Shown here: positions 1-9,297 of the stretch, in pieces
Layout of the letters: each line of letters opens with the position of its first letter
Position numbering within the stretch: position 1 is the first letter of the stretch
From: Roseateles oligotrophus
Lineage (GTDB): Bacteria > Pseudomonadota > Gammaproteobacteria > Burkholderiales > Burkholderiaceae_C
Reading direction: 5' to 3'
Assembly (NCBI RefSeq): GCF_014204525.1
Contig: NZ_JACHLP010000001.1
Location: 248,001-312,000 of the forward strand
DNA length: 64,000 bases
Position numbers and translations under genes: made by a program
Notes under the pieces: generated by a model
The model's database searches: none
The model's input: only the letters and a program-made list of their open reading frames with translations
Told to the model about the DNA's origin: nothing

Positions 1-332
1 AGGCGGGTGGCCTCCACCGCCGCACCGGCGGCGCGCAGGGCGGCGGCCCAGGTATGCGGGTTGGCCACGGTGTCGGGGTCCATGGAATGGCTGTTGCCGG
101 AGCTGGCACAGGCCTGCAAGACCTCGGCCAGCTCGGCCACATAACCATGGGTGTGGGCCCGCTCCACATCGGCCAGATCGACCCGCGGTGCCGCCAGCCG
201 CACCAGGGTTTCGCCGATGCCGCTGGCGATCAGCCAGTCCTCGATCGCATCCAGGCGCTGCGGGCATTCGGGATGGCCGGGGCCCATATCGTGCCGGTGA
301 CAGTCGGGGTGGCTCAGATAGGCAGTGGACAT
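1..332 (-). CDS. Histone deacetylase family protein (5' part, cut by window edge)
   Basis: Only the first 110 residues are present; the gene runs off the left edge. The protein begins MSTAYLSHPDC and carries the N-terminal pattern of class II histone-deacetylase-like amidohydrolases: HDMGPGHPECPQRL near residue 15, then a VERAHTHGYV segment. In this family the zinc-dependent enzymes deacetylate acetylated amines such as polyamines, acetoin-pathway proteins or lysines. The catalytic HH and zinc-ligand region lies beyond the edge, so activity cannot be judged. The ATG at 330-332 is the first in-frame start. The gene diverges from the moxR-like gene at 396 across about 63 bases. Confidence 0.85.
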   Translation of the reverse strand, partial: MSTAYLSHPDCHRHDMGPGHPECPQRLDAIEDWLIASGIGETLVRLAAPRVDLADVERAHTHGYVAELAEVLQACASSGNSHSMDPDTVANPHTWAAALRAAGAAVEATR

Positions 333-395
333 GGGCAGCGAAGACAAGTCTCTCTTGATTGAATTGAGCGTCAAAGTTTTTGCTATGGTGCGCGC

Positions 396-1334
396 ATGAC
401 CGCCGCCACACGCCAACAAAGCACCCAACTCTTGACCGCCCTGCAACAGCAGATTAGCACGATCATCAAAGGCAAACCGCAGCAGATCCGGGACTGCGTG
501 GCCTGCCTGATTGCCGGCGGCCATCTGCTGATCGAGGATCTGCCCGGGGTCGGCAAGACCACCCTGGCCCATGCCCTGGCCATCTCCATGGGCTTGAAAT
601 TTTCGCGCCTGCAGTTCACCGCCGACCTGATGCCCTCCGACCTGCTGGGCGTCAGCATTTACGAGCGGGAAAAGGCGGCCTTTGTCTTCCACCCCGGTCC
701 GGTATTCGCCCAGGTCTTGCTGGCCGACGAGATCAACCGCGCCGGCCCCAAATCGCAAAGCGCCTTGCTGGAGGCCATGGAAGAAAACCAGGTCAGCGTG
801 GATGGCACAAGCCATGCCCTGCCCCAGCCCTTCTTCGTCATCGCCACGCAAAACCCCAGCGAGCAGCTGGGCACCTACCCGCTGCCGGAGTCGCAGCTGG
901 ACCGCTTTCTGATGTGCATCTCGCTGGGCTACCCCGACCAGGCCGCCGAGCGCGAGCTGCTGCTGGGCCAGGACAGCCGCGAGGCCTTGCGGGCCCTGCC
1001 AGCGGTGATGAGCCCGGCCGATGTGCTGCAGGCCCAGGCCGATGTGCGCGCCATCCATGCCGCGCCGGCCCTGCTGGACTATCTGCAGGCCCTGATCGCC
1101 GCGACCCGCTCGGGTCAGTGGTTTGCCGAAGGCCTGAGCCCGCGTGCCGGCCTCGGTGTGCTGCGCGCCGCGCGCGCCCGCGCCCTGCTGGACGGGCGCG
1201 ACTTTGTGGCGCCCGACGATGTGCAAGCCATCCTTCCCCAGACCATCGCCCACCGCCTGCGGCCCAAGCCCGGCAGCGCCCGTGGGCCGCGCGAGCAGGT
1301 GCGAGCCATGCTCGAAGCCATTCCCCTTCCCTGA
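396..1334 (+). CDS. MoxR family AAA+ ATPase
   Basis: This is a 312-residue AAA+ ATPase of the MoxR/RavA class. A Walker A motif (LPGVGKTTLAHAL) lies near residues 50-62, a Walker B motif (LLADEINRAGPKSQ) near 113, and a sensor-1 region (FFVIATQNPSEQ) near 150. MoxR proteins are thought to act as chaperones that mature or insert metal cofactors, or that assemble neighbouring membrane complexes. It is the first gene of a moxR / DUF58 / transglutaminase cluster, a widespread arrangement whose exact job in betaproteobacteria is unknown. The DUF58 gene starts 20 bases downstream. A TATGGT hexamer at 384-389 could be a -10 element, but I see no good -35. Confidence 0.93.
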   Translation: MTAATRQQSTQLLTALQQQISTIIKGKPQQIRDCVACLIAGGHLLIEDLPGVGKTTLAHALAISMGLKFSRLQFTADLMPSDLLGVSIYEREKAAFVFHPGPVFAQVLLADEINRAGPKSQSALLEAMEENQVSVDGTSHALPQPFFVIATQNPSEQLGTYPLPESQLDRFLMCISLGYPDQAAERELLLGQDSREALRALPAVMSPADVLQAQADVRAIHAAPALLDYLQALIAATRSGQWFAEGLSPRAGLGVLRAARARALLDGRDFVAPDDVQAILPQTIAHRLRPKPGSARGPREQVRAMLEAIPLP

Positions 1335-1354
1335 CACCTGCACGCTCAGTTTTA

Positions 1355-2371
1355 ATGTTAGGTTTCTCACCTCCGCGCCGCTGGCAGGCCTGGTTGGCCG
1401 CCCGTCATCCGCTCAGCGACAGCACCGAGCTGCTGCAGCGCAATATCTATATCCTGCCCAGCCGCGCCGGCCTGGCCTTCTGCCTGACCCTGGTCCTGCT
1501 CTTGATCGCCTCCATCAACGACCAGCTGAGCCTGGGCTATCTGCTGACTTTTTTGCTCACCGGTGCCGGTCTGGCCTCCATGCAGCAGACCCATGCCAAT
1601 CTGCGCGGCCTGAGCCTGGACCTGAAAACGCCCGAGCCCGCCTTCGCGGGCCAGGACCTGCAGCTGGAGCTGCGCCTGCACAACCCCGGCACCGCCCGTT
1701 ACGGTATCGGCCTGCGGGTCCAGCGCGGCGCGCCGGGCTTCGAGTCGGCCAGCGAGGAAATCGCCTGGACCGATGTGCCCGCTCTGGGCCACGCCATCCT
1801 GCATCTGCGCCTGCCGGCGGGCACGCGCGGCCACAAGCATCTGCCCACGCTGCAAATCATCAGCCGCTTCCCGCTGGGCCTGTTCCGCGTCTGGAGCGTC
1901 TGGCGGCCGGCCGCCCAGGTCTGGGTCTACCCCCAGCCGGAGACGCCCGCTCCGCCCTTTACCCTCAGCTATGCGGGCGAGGAGGCGCAGCCGCAGAACT
2001 CAGCCACCCCAGTCGGCCCGCCCGGTCAGGGCCAGGACTTCGAGGGCGTGCGCCCCTACCAGCGCGGTGACTCCCTGCGCCAGGTTTTGTGGAAAAAAGC
2101 CGCCCTGAGCATGGAGCAAGGCACGCCCCTGTGGGTACGCGAAACCCGGGCACCGGCCCAGCACGCGCTGTGGCTGGACTGGCGCGACGCCGCCCCGCTG
2201 GACGCCGAGGCAGGCCTGTCGCGCCTGACGGCCTGGGTGCTGGCGGCCGAGAAGCTGCAAGCGCCCTACGGCCTGCGCCTGCAGGCCCAGGTCCTGCCCC
2301 AGGACCTGGGGCCTCAGCACAAGCGCCAATGCCTGGAACTGCTGGCCAGCCAGCAAGGCGGCCGCGCATGA
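1355..2371 (+). CDS. DUF58 domain-containing membrane protein
   Basis: The protein has 338 residues and starts MLGFSPPRRW. The ATG at 1355 is chosen because upstream in-frame sequence is antisense-like and overlaps moxR. Two adjacent hydrophobic segments (about residues 35-80, GLAFCLTLVLLLIASINDQ then YLLTFLLTGAGLASM) anchor it in the membrane. The C-terminal half contains the DUF58 core, with VRPYQRGDSLRQVLWKKAA near residue 235, resembling the MIDAS-less von Willebrand-type fold. It sits between the MoxR ATPase and the transglutaminase gene and shares an ATGA overlap with the latter, so translation is probably coupled. The biochemical function is unknown. DUF58 proteins are proposed partners or substrates of MoxR. 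Confidence 0.9.
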   Translation: MLGFSPPRRWQAWLAARHPLSDSTELLQRNIYILPSRAGLAFCLTLVLLLIASINDQLSLGYLLTFLLTGAGLASMQQTHANLRGLSLDLKTPEPAFAGQDLQLELRLHNPGTARYGIGLRVQRGAPGFESASEEIAWTDVPALGHAILHLRLPAGTRGHKHLPTLQIISRFPLGLFRVWSVWRPAAQVWVYPQPETPAPPFTLSYAGEEAQPQNSATPVGPPGQGQDFEGVRPYQRGDSLRQVLWKKAALSMEQGTPLWVRETRAPAQHALWLDWRDAAPLDAEAGLSRLTAWVLAAEKLQAPYGLRLQAQVLPQDLGPQHKRQCLELLASQQGGRA

Positions 2372-4461
2372 GCACGCGCCTTGGCCTGGCCCTGGCCCAG
2401 CAATCGCGCGAATGCCGCGACACCTTGTTCCTGCTTGGCGGCATCGCCGCCACCCTGATTCCCCATGCCGGCCACCTGCCGCTGTGGGCCAGCGCCATCA
2501 CCGCCCTGGTACTGCTGTGGCGCGGCCTTTTGGCCTGGCGAGGCCAGGCCTTGCCGGGGCGCTGGCCGCTGCTGGCCGTGCTGGCGGTGTCGGTGGCGCT
2601 GACCTGGCTCAGCCACCGCAGCCTGATAGGCCGCGAGCCCGGCGTCACCATGCTGGTGATGCTGATGGCGCTGAAGACCCTCGAGCTGCGCGCCCGCCGC
2701 GATGCTTTTGTGGTGTTCTTCCTCGGCTTTTTTCTTGTGCTGACGCACTTTCTGTACTCGCAAAGCCTGCTGAGCGCCCTGTGGACTCTGCTCAGCGTCT
2801 GGGCCTTGCTCAGCGCCCTGGTGCTGGCCCAGATGCCGGTGGGCCAGCCCAGCCTCAGGCTGGCCGCCGGCCTGGCGGCGCGCAGCACCTTGTTCGGCCT
2901 GCCGGTGATGGTGCTGCTGTTTCTGCTGTTTCCCCGCATCGCGCCGCTCTGGGGCATACCGGCGGACTCGGTGGGCCGCACCGGCCTGTCCAACACCATG
3001 GCCATGGGCGCCATGGCCGAGATCGCCAATGACGACAGCATCGCCATGCGCCTGCGCTTCCAGGGCCCGCCTCCGCCGCCACAGACGCGCTACTTCCGCG
3101 GCCCGGTGCTGGCCCAGTTTGATGGCCGCGTCTGGCGGCCGGCCACACCGAGCACCAGCGGCTGGCCGGGCAGAAGTGAAGCCCTGCAAGTGCGTGGCCC
3201 GGCCCTCAGCTATGAGCTGACCCTGGAGCCGCTGCGCCTCAAGACCCTGCCCCTGCTGGAGATGAGCCCCCAGCAGGCCGGCGCCGAGCTGCTGCTGGAC
3301 GAGATGACGCTGCGCCGCGAGCCCGAGCTGCAGTGGAGCGCGCCCCGCCCCATCACCGAGCGCCTGCGCCTGAACGCCCAGGCCTTTCTGGACTACCGCC
3401 ACGGCCCGACCCAGGCCCAGCTGAGCCTGCAGAACTATCTGGAGCTGCCGCCCGGCTTCAACCCGCGCAGCCTGGCCTGGGCCGCGGCCCTGCGCCGCGA
3501 ACCCCGCTTCCAGGCGCTGGAGCCGGCCGCCCTCGGCCCCGCCCTGGTGCAGGCCGTGCTGCAGCACATCCGCAGCGCGGACTTTGTCTACACCCTCGCC
3601 CCCGGCCGCTACGGCGAGATCTCACCCCATCTGATCGACGAGTTCTGGCTGGACCGGCGCCTGGGCTTTTGCGAACACTTCTCCGGCGCTTTTGTCGTCG
3701 TGATGCGGGCCCTGGGCATTCCGGCCCGGGTGGTGACGGGCTTCCAGGGCATGGACGCCGAGCCGCAAGACGGTTTCTGGATCGTGCGCAACAGCAATGC
3801 CCATGCCTGGGCCGAGGTCTGGCTGCAAGGCCAGGGCTGGCAGCGCGTCGACCCCACGGCCGCAGTGGCGCCCGAGCGCATCCAGCAAGGCCTGGCCCTG
3901 CAGCCCCAGGCCGGGGCGATTGCCGGCGCCCTGGGCCAGCTCAGCCCCACGCTATGGCTGAGCCTGCGCGGCGGCTGGGAGGCCCTCAACAACCGCTGGC
4001 AGCAAGCGGTGCTGAACTACTCGCGCCAGAACCAGTTCGACCTGCTCAAAAGCCTGGGCGTGGCCGCCCCCGACTGGCTGGCCCTGGGCCGCCTGAGCGC
4101 CTTGCTGATCGCCGCCATCGCCTTGGGCGCGGGCCTGTGGACGCTGTGGCGCTCCGGCGCGCTCTGGACCCGCGACCCCTGGCTGCGCCAGCGCGAGCAG
4201 GTGATGCGGCGGCTGCGCCGCCTGGGCCTGCAGGCCCAGGCCCACCAAGGGCCGCGCGAATGGGCGCGCCAGCTGCAAAGCCGTTTTGGCGCCGTGAGAA
4301 CCGACACCGCCGTGCATTTGCTGCTGCAGCTGGAGAGCCAGCGCTACGGCCCGCAAGCCAGCACACGGCCGCCGCCCTGGCGGGCGCGCCTGCGTTGGCG
4401 GCGAGAATTCGACCAAGCCCTTCAATCCATCGCCCGCCCCAAGCCTGCCAGCCGCCCATGA
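2368..4461 (+). CDS. TgpA-like membrane transglutaminase (DUF3488 / transglutaminase core / DUF4129)
   Basis: This 697-residue protein starts at the ATG overlapping the DUF58 stop codon. The N-terminal 190 residues form about six transmembrane helices (DUF3488 type). A periplasmic transglutaminase core follows, with a visible catalytic triad: Cys435 in GFCEHFSGAF, His479 in NSNAHAWAEVW and Asp495 in VDPTAAVAP. A last transmembrane helix near residue 575 is followed by a cytosolic DUF4129-like tail. The relative TgpA of Pseudomonas aeruginosa is essential and affects the cell envelope. Its position after moxR and DUF58 and before mltB supports an envelope role. The substrate is not known. Confidence 0.9.
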   Translation: MSTRLGLALAQQSRECRDTLFLLGGIAATLIPHAGHLPLWASAITALVLLWRGLLAWRGQALPGRWPLLAVLAVSVALTWLSHRSLIGREPGVTMLVMLMALKTLELRARRDAFVVFFLGFFLVLTHFLYSQSLLSALWTLLSVWALLSALVLAQMPVGQPSLRLAAGLAARSTLFGLPVMVLLFLLFPRIAPLWGIPADSVGRTGLSNTMAMGAMAEIANDDSIAMRLRFQGPPPPPQTRYFRGPVLAQFDGRVWRPATPSTSGWPGRSEALQVRGPALSYELTLEPLRLKTLPLLEMSPQQAGAELLLDEMTLRREPELQWSAPRPITERLRLNAQAFLDYRHGPTQAQLSLQNYLELPPGFNPRSLAWAAALRREPRFQALEPAALGPALVQAVLQHIRSADFVYTLAPGRYGEISPHLIDEFWLDRRLGFCEHFSGAFVVVMRALGIPARVVTGFQGMDAEPQDGFWIVRNSNAHAWAEVWLQGQGWQRVDPTAAVAPERIQQGLALQPQAGAIAGALGQLSPTLWLSLRGGWEALNNRWQQAVLNYSRQNQFDLLKSLGVAAPDWLALGRLSALLIAAIALGAGLWTLWRSGALWTRDPWLRQREQVMRRLRRLGLQAQAHQGPREWARQLQSRFGAVRTDTAVHLLLQLESQRYGPQASTRPPPWRARLRWRREFDQALQSIARPKPASRP

Positions 4462-5606
4462 CTCTTGCCCTCCTGCCGCCGCCCTGCCGCCTTCTGTTCC
4501 AGACCCGCTTGCTCAGCCTGACGCTTGCCCTGGGGGCCTTCAGCCTGCACAGCCATGCCGGTGAAGCCCACAAGCCGGTCAAGGCCGCCCCGGCCAGCCA
4601 GCACAAGAAAAATACCAGGGCCGCCAACAAGCCCGGCAAGCCCCTGGGCGAGCGGCCCGAGATCCTGCGCTTTGCCGCCGAACTGGCCAAGGAGCAGGGC
4701 TGGGACGAGGCCAGCCAAAAGCGCGTGGAGAGCCAGCTGGCTCAGGCCCTGAGCCTGCCCCTGGTGCAGCGCCTGATCATGCCCGCAGCCGCGGGCACGG
4801 CCAAGGACTGGGCCGCCTACCGCGCCCGTTTCGTGGAGCCGCGCCGCCTGCAGGCCGGCCTGGCCTTCTGGGAGAAAAACGCCGCCAGCCTGGCCAAGGC
4901 CGAGGCCCAATTCGGCGTGCCGGCCGAGCTGATCGCCGGGCTGATCGGGGTGGAGACTTTTTACGGCCAGATCACCGGCGGCTTCCGCGTCATCGATGCC
5001 CTGGCCACCCTGGCCTTCGACTTCCCCAGCGGCCGCAGCGACCGCAGCCCCTTCTTCCGCAGCGAGCTGGCCGAGTTCTTCAAGCTCTGTCGCCGCGAGG
5101 GCCTGGACCCGCTGAAAATCAAGGGCAGCTTCGCCGGCGCCCTGGGCTGGCCGCAATTCATGCCCGGCAGCTGGAACCGCTACGCCATCGACTTCGACGG
5201 CGATGGCCATGTCGATCTGATCAATAACCAGGCCGACGCCATCGGCAGCGTCGCCAACTACCTGGCCCAGCATGGCTGGAAACCCGGCCAACCCACCCAC
5301 TACAGCCTGGCCATGCCGGTCGAAACCTCGGCCCGTGCCAGCCTGCTGGCCCCCGACATCAAGCCCAGCTTCACCCTGGCCCAGCTGCAAGCCCTGGGCG
5401 CCCAGCCCTCGGAGGCGGCGCTGGAGCACACAGGCCTGCTGGCCGTGGTCGAGTTGCAGAACGGCGAGGCCGCGCCCACCTACTGGCTGGGCACCGAGAA
5501 TTTTTATGCGCTGACGCGCTACAACTGGTCCAGCTATTACGCGTTTGCGGTGATTGATCTGGGGCGCACCCTGGCCAATCTGCGCAAGGATCAATCCGGC
5601 CGCTGA
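4458..5606 (+). CDS. mltB: Lytic murein transglycosylase B
   Basis: The protein has 382 residues, and its ATG overlaps the transglutaminase stop codon. An N-terminal hydrophobic stretch (LLFQTRLLSLTLALGAF) ends at SHAG, consistent with a signal peptide; there is no lipobox cysteine, so it is probably soluble in the periplasm, unlike E. coli MltB. The catalytic Glu is Glu166 in GVETFYGQITG. Other MltB family landmarks are GALGWPQFMPGSW, DGHVDLINN and the C-terminal FYALTRYNWSSYYAFAV. MltB cleaves the MurNAc-GlcNAc bond of peptidoglycan to give 1,6-anhydro products. The last 16 bases overlap the 3' end of comEC on the other strand. Confidence 0.93.
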   Translation: MTLALLPPPCRLLFQTRLLSLTLALGAFSLHSHAGEAHKPVKAAPASQHKKNTRAANKPGKPLGERPEILRFAAELAKEQGWDEASQKRVESQLAQALSLPLVQRLIMPAAAGTAKDWAAYRARFVEPRRLQAGLAFWEKNAASLAKAEAQFGVPAELIAGLIGVETFYGQITGGFRVIDALATLAFDFPSGRSDRSPFFRSELAEFFKLCRREGLDPLKIKGSFAGALGWPQFMPGSWNRYAIDFDGDGHVDLINNQADAIGSVANYLAQHGWKPGQPTHYSLAMPVETSARASLLAPDIKPSFTLAQLQALGAQPSEAALEHTGLLAVVELQNGEAAPTYWLGTENFYALTRYNWSSYYAFAVIDLGRTLANLRKDQSGR

Positions 5607-8137
5607 ATCCCCTCGCCTTCGAACCCGGGGCCCATGGGCTCCGATGTGGAGGCCGGATAGGCATGCCAGTAGCGCCTTTCCCGCTGCCGCCAACACAAGC
5701 CCTCGCCCGCCTCGCTGCGCCAATGCCAAGCCCCGCAACCGGGCGAGTCCAGCACCTCCACGCCCTGCGCCTGATAACGCGCCAACACCACGGGTGCCGG
5801 GTGGCCGAAGCGATTGCGGTAGCCGGCCTGCGCCAAGGCCCAGCGCGGCGCCACCGCCGCCAGAAACTCGGGTGTGGATGAGGTCTTGCTGCCGTGGTGC
5901 GGCAGCAGCAGCCACTCGCTTTGCAGGGCCGCCGGCCCCAGCTCACGCAGCAACTCCAGCTCTTGCGCCGCCTCCAGATCGCCGACCAGCAAGGCCGTGC
6001 GGCCCGATTGGCTGCGCAGGCGCAGCACGCAGGACATGGCATTGCTTTTGAGCCCCTGCTCGTAGTGCTCGGCACGCGGATGCAAGACCTCGAAACCGAC
6101 GCCGTCCCAGACCCAGCGCTGCCCCTGCTCGCAGCGGCGGGTGGCAGTTGCTTGCGCGTGCAAGGGATGGCCGGTTTCCAGCGAGCTGAGCAGCCTGCCG
6201 ACCGGCATGCCGGCCAGGATGGCGGCGGCGCCGCCCACATGGTCGCTATCGCGGTGGCTCAGCATCAGCATGTCCAGCTGGCTCACGCCCAGGGTGCGCA
6301 GCAAGGGCAGCAGCACGCGCTGGCCGGCGTCTATGCCCGGCGCATACTGCGGGCCGCTGTCGTAGAGCAGGCTGTGCGAGGCGGTACGCAAGAACACGGC
6401 GTTACCCTGGCCGATGTCGGCGGCCAGGATCTCGAACTCGCCCGCCGCGGGCTGCGGCGGCGCCGGCCACAGCAGGGGCAAGGCCAGGGGCAGGCCCAGC
6501 AGGCGCAAGCGCCAGGGCACAGGCAGGATCAGCAGCACGCCCGCCAGCAGGCCCAAGGCCTGCGCCCACAGCGGCGCCACAGGCAGCGTCCAAACCGCCC
6601 AGGGCCAGGCGGCCAGCATGCGCAGATAGGCCATCAGCAAGGCCACCATGGCCTCGGCCAGCATCCAGAGCGGCGGCAACAAGGCGCCCGCCAGCGCCAG
6701 CGGCGCGATGACAAAGCTGACCAGGGGAATCGCCAGCAGATTGGCCAGCAGGCCGACCAGGGAGAGCTGCTGAAAGAACAGCAGGCTCAGGGGCGCCAGG
6801 CCCAGGGTGGCGACCCACTGGCTGCCCAGACCACCCAAGAGATGCTGGCGCCAGCCCTTGGCCGCCTTGTCTTCGCCCGCGCTCGCCATCAACAGCCCCA
6901 CGGCCACAAAAGACAGCCAGAAGCCCGCCTGGCTGATGGCGAAAGGATCAATCGCCGTCACCAGCACGGCCGCCGCCAGCAGGCACAACCCCCAGGGCCA
7001 GCGCAGGCCCAGGGCCCGCAGCGCGGCCAGGCTGGCCAGCATCCAGACCGTGCGCTGGGCCGGCACGCCCCAGCCCGAGAACAAGGCATAGGCCAGGGCC
7101 GCCAAGACCCCGCCCCAGCGCGCCGCGGCCGGTGCCGGCCAGGCCTGGCACAGGCGGGCGCTGCGCCGCCACAGCCAGCCCATCAAGCCCTGGGCGGCCC
7201 AGGCGAACATGGTGACGTGCAGGCCGCTGACGCTGAGCAAATGCGCCACCCCGGTGTCGCGGAACAAGGCCCAGTCCGATCTTGCGATGGCGGCTTGATC
7301 GCCCAGGCTCAGGGCCGCCAGGATGCCGGCCTGGGCGGGATCGGCCACGCGGCGCTGCAGGGCTTCGCGCAGGCTTTGGCGGGCGCCGTCCAGGCTGTAC
7401 CAGGGGGCGGGCTGCAGGCACCGCAGCAGGGCGGGCCGCTGGCTGCGCACCACACCGCTGCCGCGCAGGTCTTGCTCGAACAGCCACAGCTCGTAGTCGA
7501 AGGCATGCGGGTTCATCAAGCCATGCGGCTGCTTCAAGCGCGCCACGACTTGCCAGCGCTCACCCGCCCGCAGAGCAGCTGCGGGCTCGCCGGGCTCGGC
7601 ATACCAGCTCAGCAGCAGGCGATGGGGCAGCACGGGGCTCAGGTCTTGCCCCTGGGGCTGGGCCGCATCGCGCGCCGAGGCCAGCTCGAATTCGAAGCGC
7701 CAGCCCGGCGCGCCGGCCATGCCTTGCACGGCCGTGGGCAGGGAGTCCACCCGGCCTTGCAGCAAGACATCGCGGCCCTCCCAGGCGGCCGGCACGGCCT
7801 GGCGCAAACGCAGCTCGGCGCGCCAGGCCATTTGCGCAAATGCCAGCAAGCCCAGGCTCAGGGCGAGGCAAAGCATGGCGGCCCGAGGCCATGGCCGCCG
7901 CCAAAAAAACAGGCTCACAGCCAAGCCAGCCAGGCCCAGCAATGCAAAGCCGGCAATCGCCCCCGGGCCGGGCAATGCCGGCAATTGCTGCAGCAAGGCC
8001 AGGCCCGCCAGCCAGGCCAAGGCAGGCAGGCTCCACAACAGCGGGCCGGGCGGCCTGCTCAGGCTGGAGACAGAGGTTTGAGGCAAGGCAAGCTCGGCAA
8101 AAAGGAGGCAGGCCAAAGACGCCGGAGCCGCAGGCAA
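5591..8137 (-). CDS. comEC: DNA internalization competence protein ComEC/Rec2
   Basis: About 848 residues with the three-part ComEC layout. The N-terminal region has hydrophobic helices and an OB-like soluble part (DUF4131). The central competence domain has many helices and the conserved VAHLLSVSGLHVTMFAW. The C-terminal metallo-beta-lactamase domain carries LMLSHRDSDHVGGA, the HxDxDH-type metal motif, plus LLPHHGSKTSST. ComEC forms the inner-membrane channel for single-stranded DNA during transformation. No ATG fits the N terminus; the listed start is a TTG at 8137, and the true start could differ slightly. The gene is convergent with mltB, overlapping 16 bases. Confidence 0.92.
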   Translation of the reverse strand: MPAAPASLACLLFAELALPQTSVSSLSRPPGPLLWSLPALAWLAGLALLQQLPALPGPGAIAGFALLGLAGLAVSLFFWRRPWPRAAMLCLALSLGLLAFAQMAWRAELRLRQAVPAAWEGRDVLLQGRVDSLPTAVQGMAGAPGWRFEFELASARDAAQPQGQDLSPVLPHRLLLSWYAEPGEPAAALRAGERWQVVARLKQPHGLMNPHAFDYELWLFEQDLRGSGVVRSQRPALLRCLQPAPWYSLDGARQSLREALQRRVADPAQAGILAALSLGDQAAIARSDWALFRDTGVAHLLSVSGLHVTMFAWAAQGLMGWLWRRSARLCQAWPAPAAARWGGVLAALAYALFSGWGVPAQRTVWMLASLAALRALGLRWPWGLCLLAAAVLVTAIDPFAISQAGFWLSFVAVGLLMASAGEDKAAKGWRQHLLGGLGSQWVATLGLAPLSLLFFQQLSLVGLLANLLAIPLVSFVIAPLALAGALLPPLWMLAEAMVALLMAYLRMLAAWPWAVWTLPVAPLWAQALGLLAGVLLILPVPWRLRLLGLPLALPLLWPAPPQPAAGEFEILAADIGQGNAVFLRTASHSLLYDSGPQYAPGIDAGQRVLLPLLRTLGVSQLDMLMLSHRDSDHVGGAAAILAGMPVGRLLSSLETGHPLHAQATATRRCEQGQRWVWDGVGFEVLHPRAEHYEQGLKSNAMSCVLRLRSQSGRTALLVGDLEAAQELELLRELGPAALQSEWLLLPHHGSKTSSTPEFLAAVAPRWALAQAGYRNRFGHPAPVVLARYQAQGVEVLDSPGCGAWHWRSEAGEGLCWRQRERRYWHAYPASTSEPMGPGFEGEGIQRPD

Positions 8138-8235
8138 GGCGGCCGGCCGGTGTAGGATGCCCGCCAGCCGATGCTAGCGATTGCCACCCGGCAGCGCAGC
8201 CGCAATGTTCACCTGTCTTTTTGCCGAGTACCGCC

Positions 8236-8727
8236 ATGAGCTCCAGCGCCCCCGTTTCCGTTTACGACACCCTCAAGACCTTGGGGCTCGAATTGCCCCC
8301 GCTGGCCGTGCCGGTCGCCGCCTATGTGCCTTTTGTGCGCACCGGCAATCTGCTCTTCATCTCCGGCCATATCGCCAAGAAGGACGGCAAGCCCTGGGTG
8401 GGCCAGCTGGGCCGTGACACCGATACCGCCACCGGCAAAGCCGCCGCCCGCGCCATCGCCATCGATCTGATGGGCACCCTGCACGCCGCCGTGGGTGACC
8501 TGAACAAGGTCAAGCGCATCGTCAAGCTGATGAGCCTGGTCAATAGCACGGGCGATTTCACCGAGCAGCATCTGGTCACCAATGGCTGCTCCGAGCTGCT
8601 GGCCGAGGTCTTCGGCCCCAGCGTGGGCGCGCACGCCCGCAGCGCCTTCGGCGTGGCCCAGAACCCCATGGGCGCTTGCGTGGAAATCGACATGATTGTC
8701 GAGCTGGCCGACGAAGGCCAAGCCTGA
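8236..8727 (+). CDS. RidA family protein (YjgF/YER057c/UK114)
   Basis: The 163-residue protein shows the RidA fold signatures: LLFISGHIAKKDGKPWVGQLG, NKVKRIVKLMSLVNST and ARSAFGVAQNPMGACVEIDMIVEL near the C terminus. The Arg in HARSAFG corresponds to the active-site Arg of RidA enamine/imine deaminases. At 163 residues it is longer than the roughly 130 of classical RidA, matching the longer subgroup. Such proteins hydrolyse reactive 2-aminoacrylate-type imines or serve related roles. The ATG at 8236 is preferred because upstream sequence is antisense to comEC. The stop codon overlaps the dsbB start as TGATG, so the two are probably cotranscribed. Confidence 0.9.
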   Translation: MSSSAPVSVYDTLKTLGLELPPLAVPVAAYVPFVRTGNLLFISGHIAKKDGKPWVGQLGRDTDTATGKAAARAIAIDLMGTLHAAVGDLNKVKRIVKLMSLVNSTGDFTEQHLVTNGCSELLAEVFGPSVGAHARSAFGVAQNPMGACVEIDMIVELADEGQA

Positions 8728-9218
8728 TGTTTTTGGCCCGCTCCAAACTGCCGGCCCGGGCCCTGGGCCTGATCTGCCTGGCCAGCCTGGCCGCCCTGGC
8801 CGCCGCCCTGATCGCCCAGCACGGCTTTGGCATCCGCCCCTGCCCCTGGTGCGTGCTGCAGCGCGGCGTCTTCATGCTGATCGCCCTGGCCGCCGGCCTG
8901 GGCTGGCTGCTCAAGCGCCAGCGCGGCCTGCGCCAGGCAGCGCTGGGCCTGGTGGCCTTGCTGAGCCTGGCCGGCGTGGCGGCGGCCTACTACCAGCACG
9001 AGGTCGCCAGCAAGCTGGCCTCCTGCGATATGACCCTGGCCGACCGCATCCTCAGCGCCCTGGATCTGGAAACCCGCCTGCCCAGCGTCTTCATGGTGAC
9101 GGCCTCCTGCAGCCAGGCCTCGGCCTACCGCCTGCTGGGCCTGCCCTATGAGTTGTGGAGCGGCCTGCTCTTTCTGGGCTTTGCCGGCCTGAGCCTGCTG
9201 GCCCTGCGCAAACGCTGA
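8727..9218 (+). CDS. dsbB: Disulfide bond formation protein B
   Basis: The product is a 163-residue inner-membrane protein with four predicted helices. It has the CXXC pair in RPCPWCVLQR near residue 35 and a second cysteine pair in the periplasmic loop (ASCDMTLADR and TASCSQASAY). These four cysteines are those that reoxidise DsbA and pass electrons to quinone. The ATG at 8727 overlaps the ridA stop. A longer in-frame start at 8676 would lie inside ridA and adds a charged, non-hydrophobic extension, so it is rejected. No dsbA is nearby. Confidence 0.94.
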   Translation: MFLARSKLPARALGLICLASLAALAAALIAQHGFGIRPCPWCVLQRGVFMLIALAAGLGWLLKRQRGLRQAALGLVALLSLAGVAAAYYQHEVASKLASCDMTLADRILSALDLETRLPSVFMVTASCSQASAYRLLGLPYELWSGLLFLGFAGLSLLALRKR

Positions 9219-9297
9219 GCAAACGCTGATCGAGGTCAAGGCAGCGCCCCTGCCTTGTGACTAAGCTGGAGCGCTTGAGCCACCCAGCACGCCCGCC

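Noticed and set aside
5894-8155. A 753-codon open frame on the plus strand
   Set aside because: It is the antisense of comEC, rich in Gln, Arg, Gly and Ala from GC-biased third positions, with no domain pattern.
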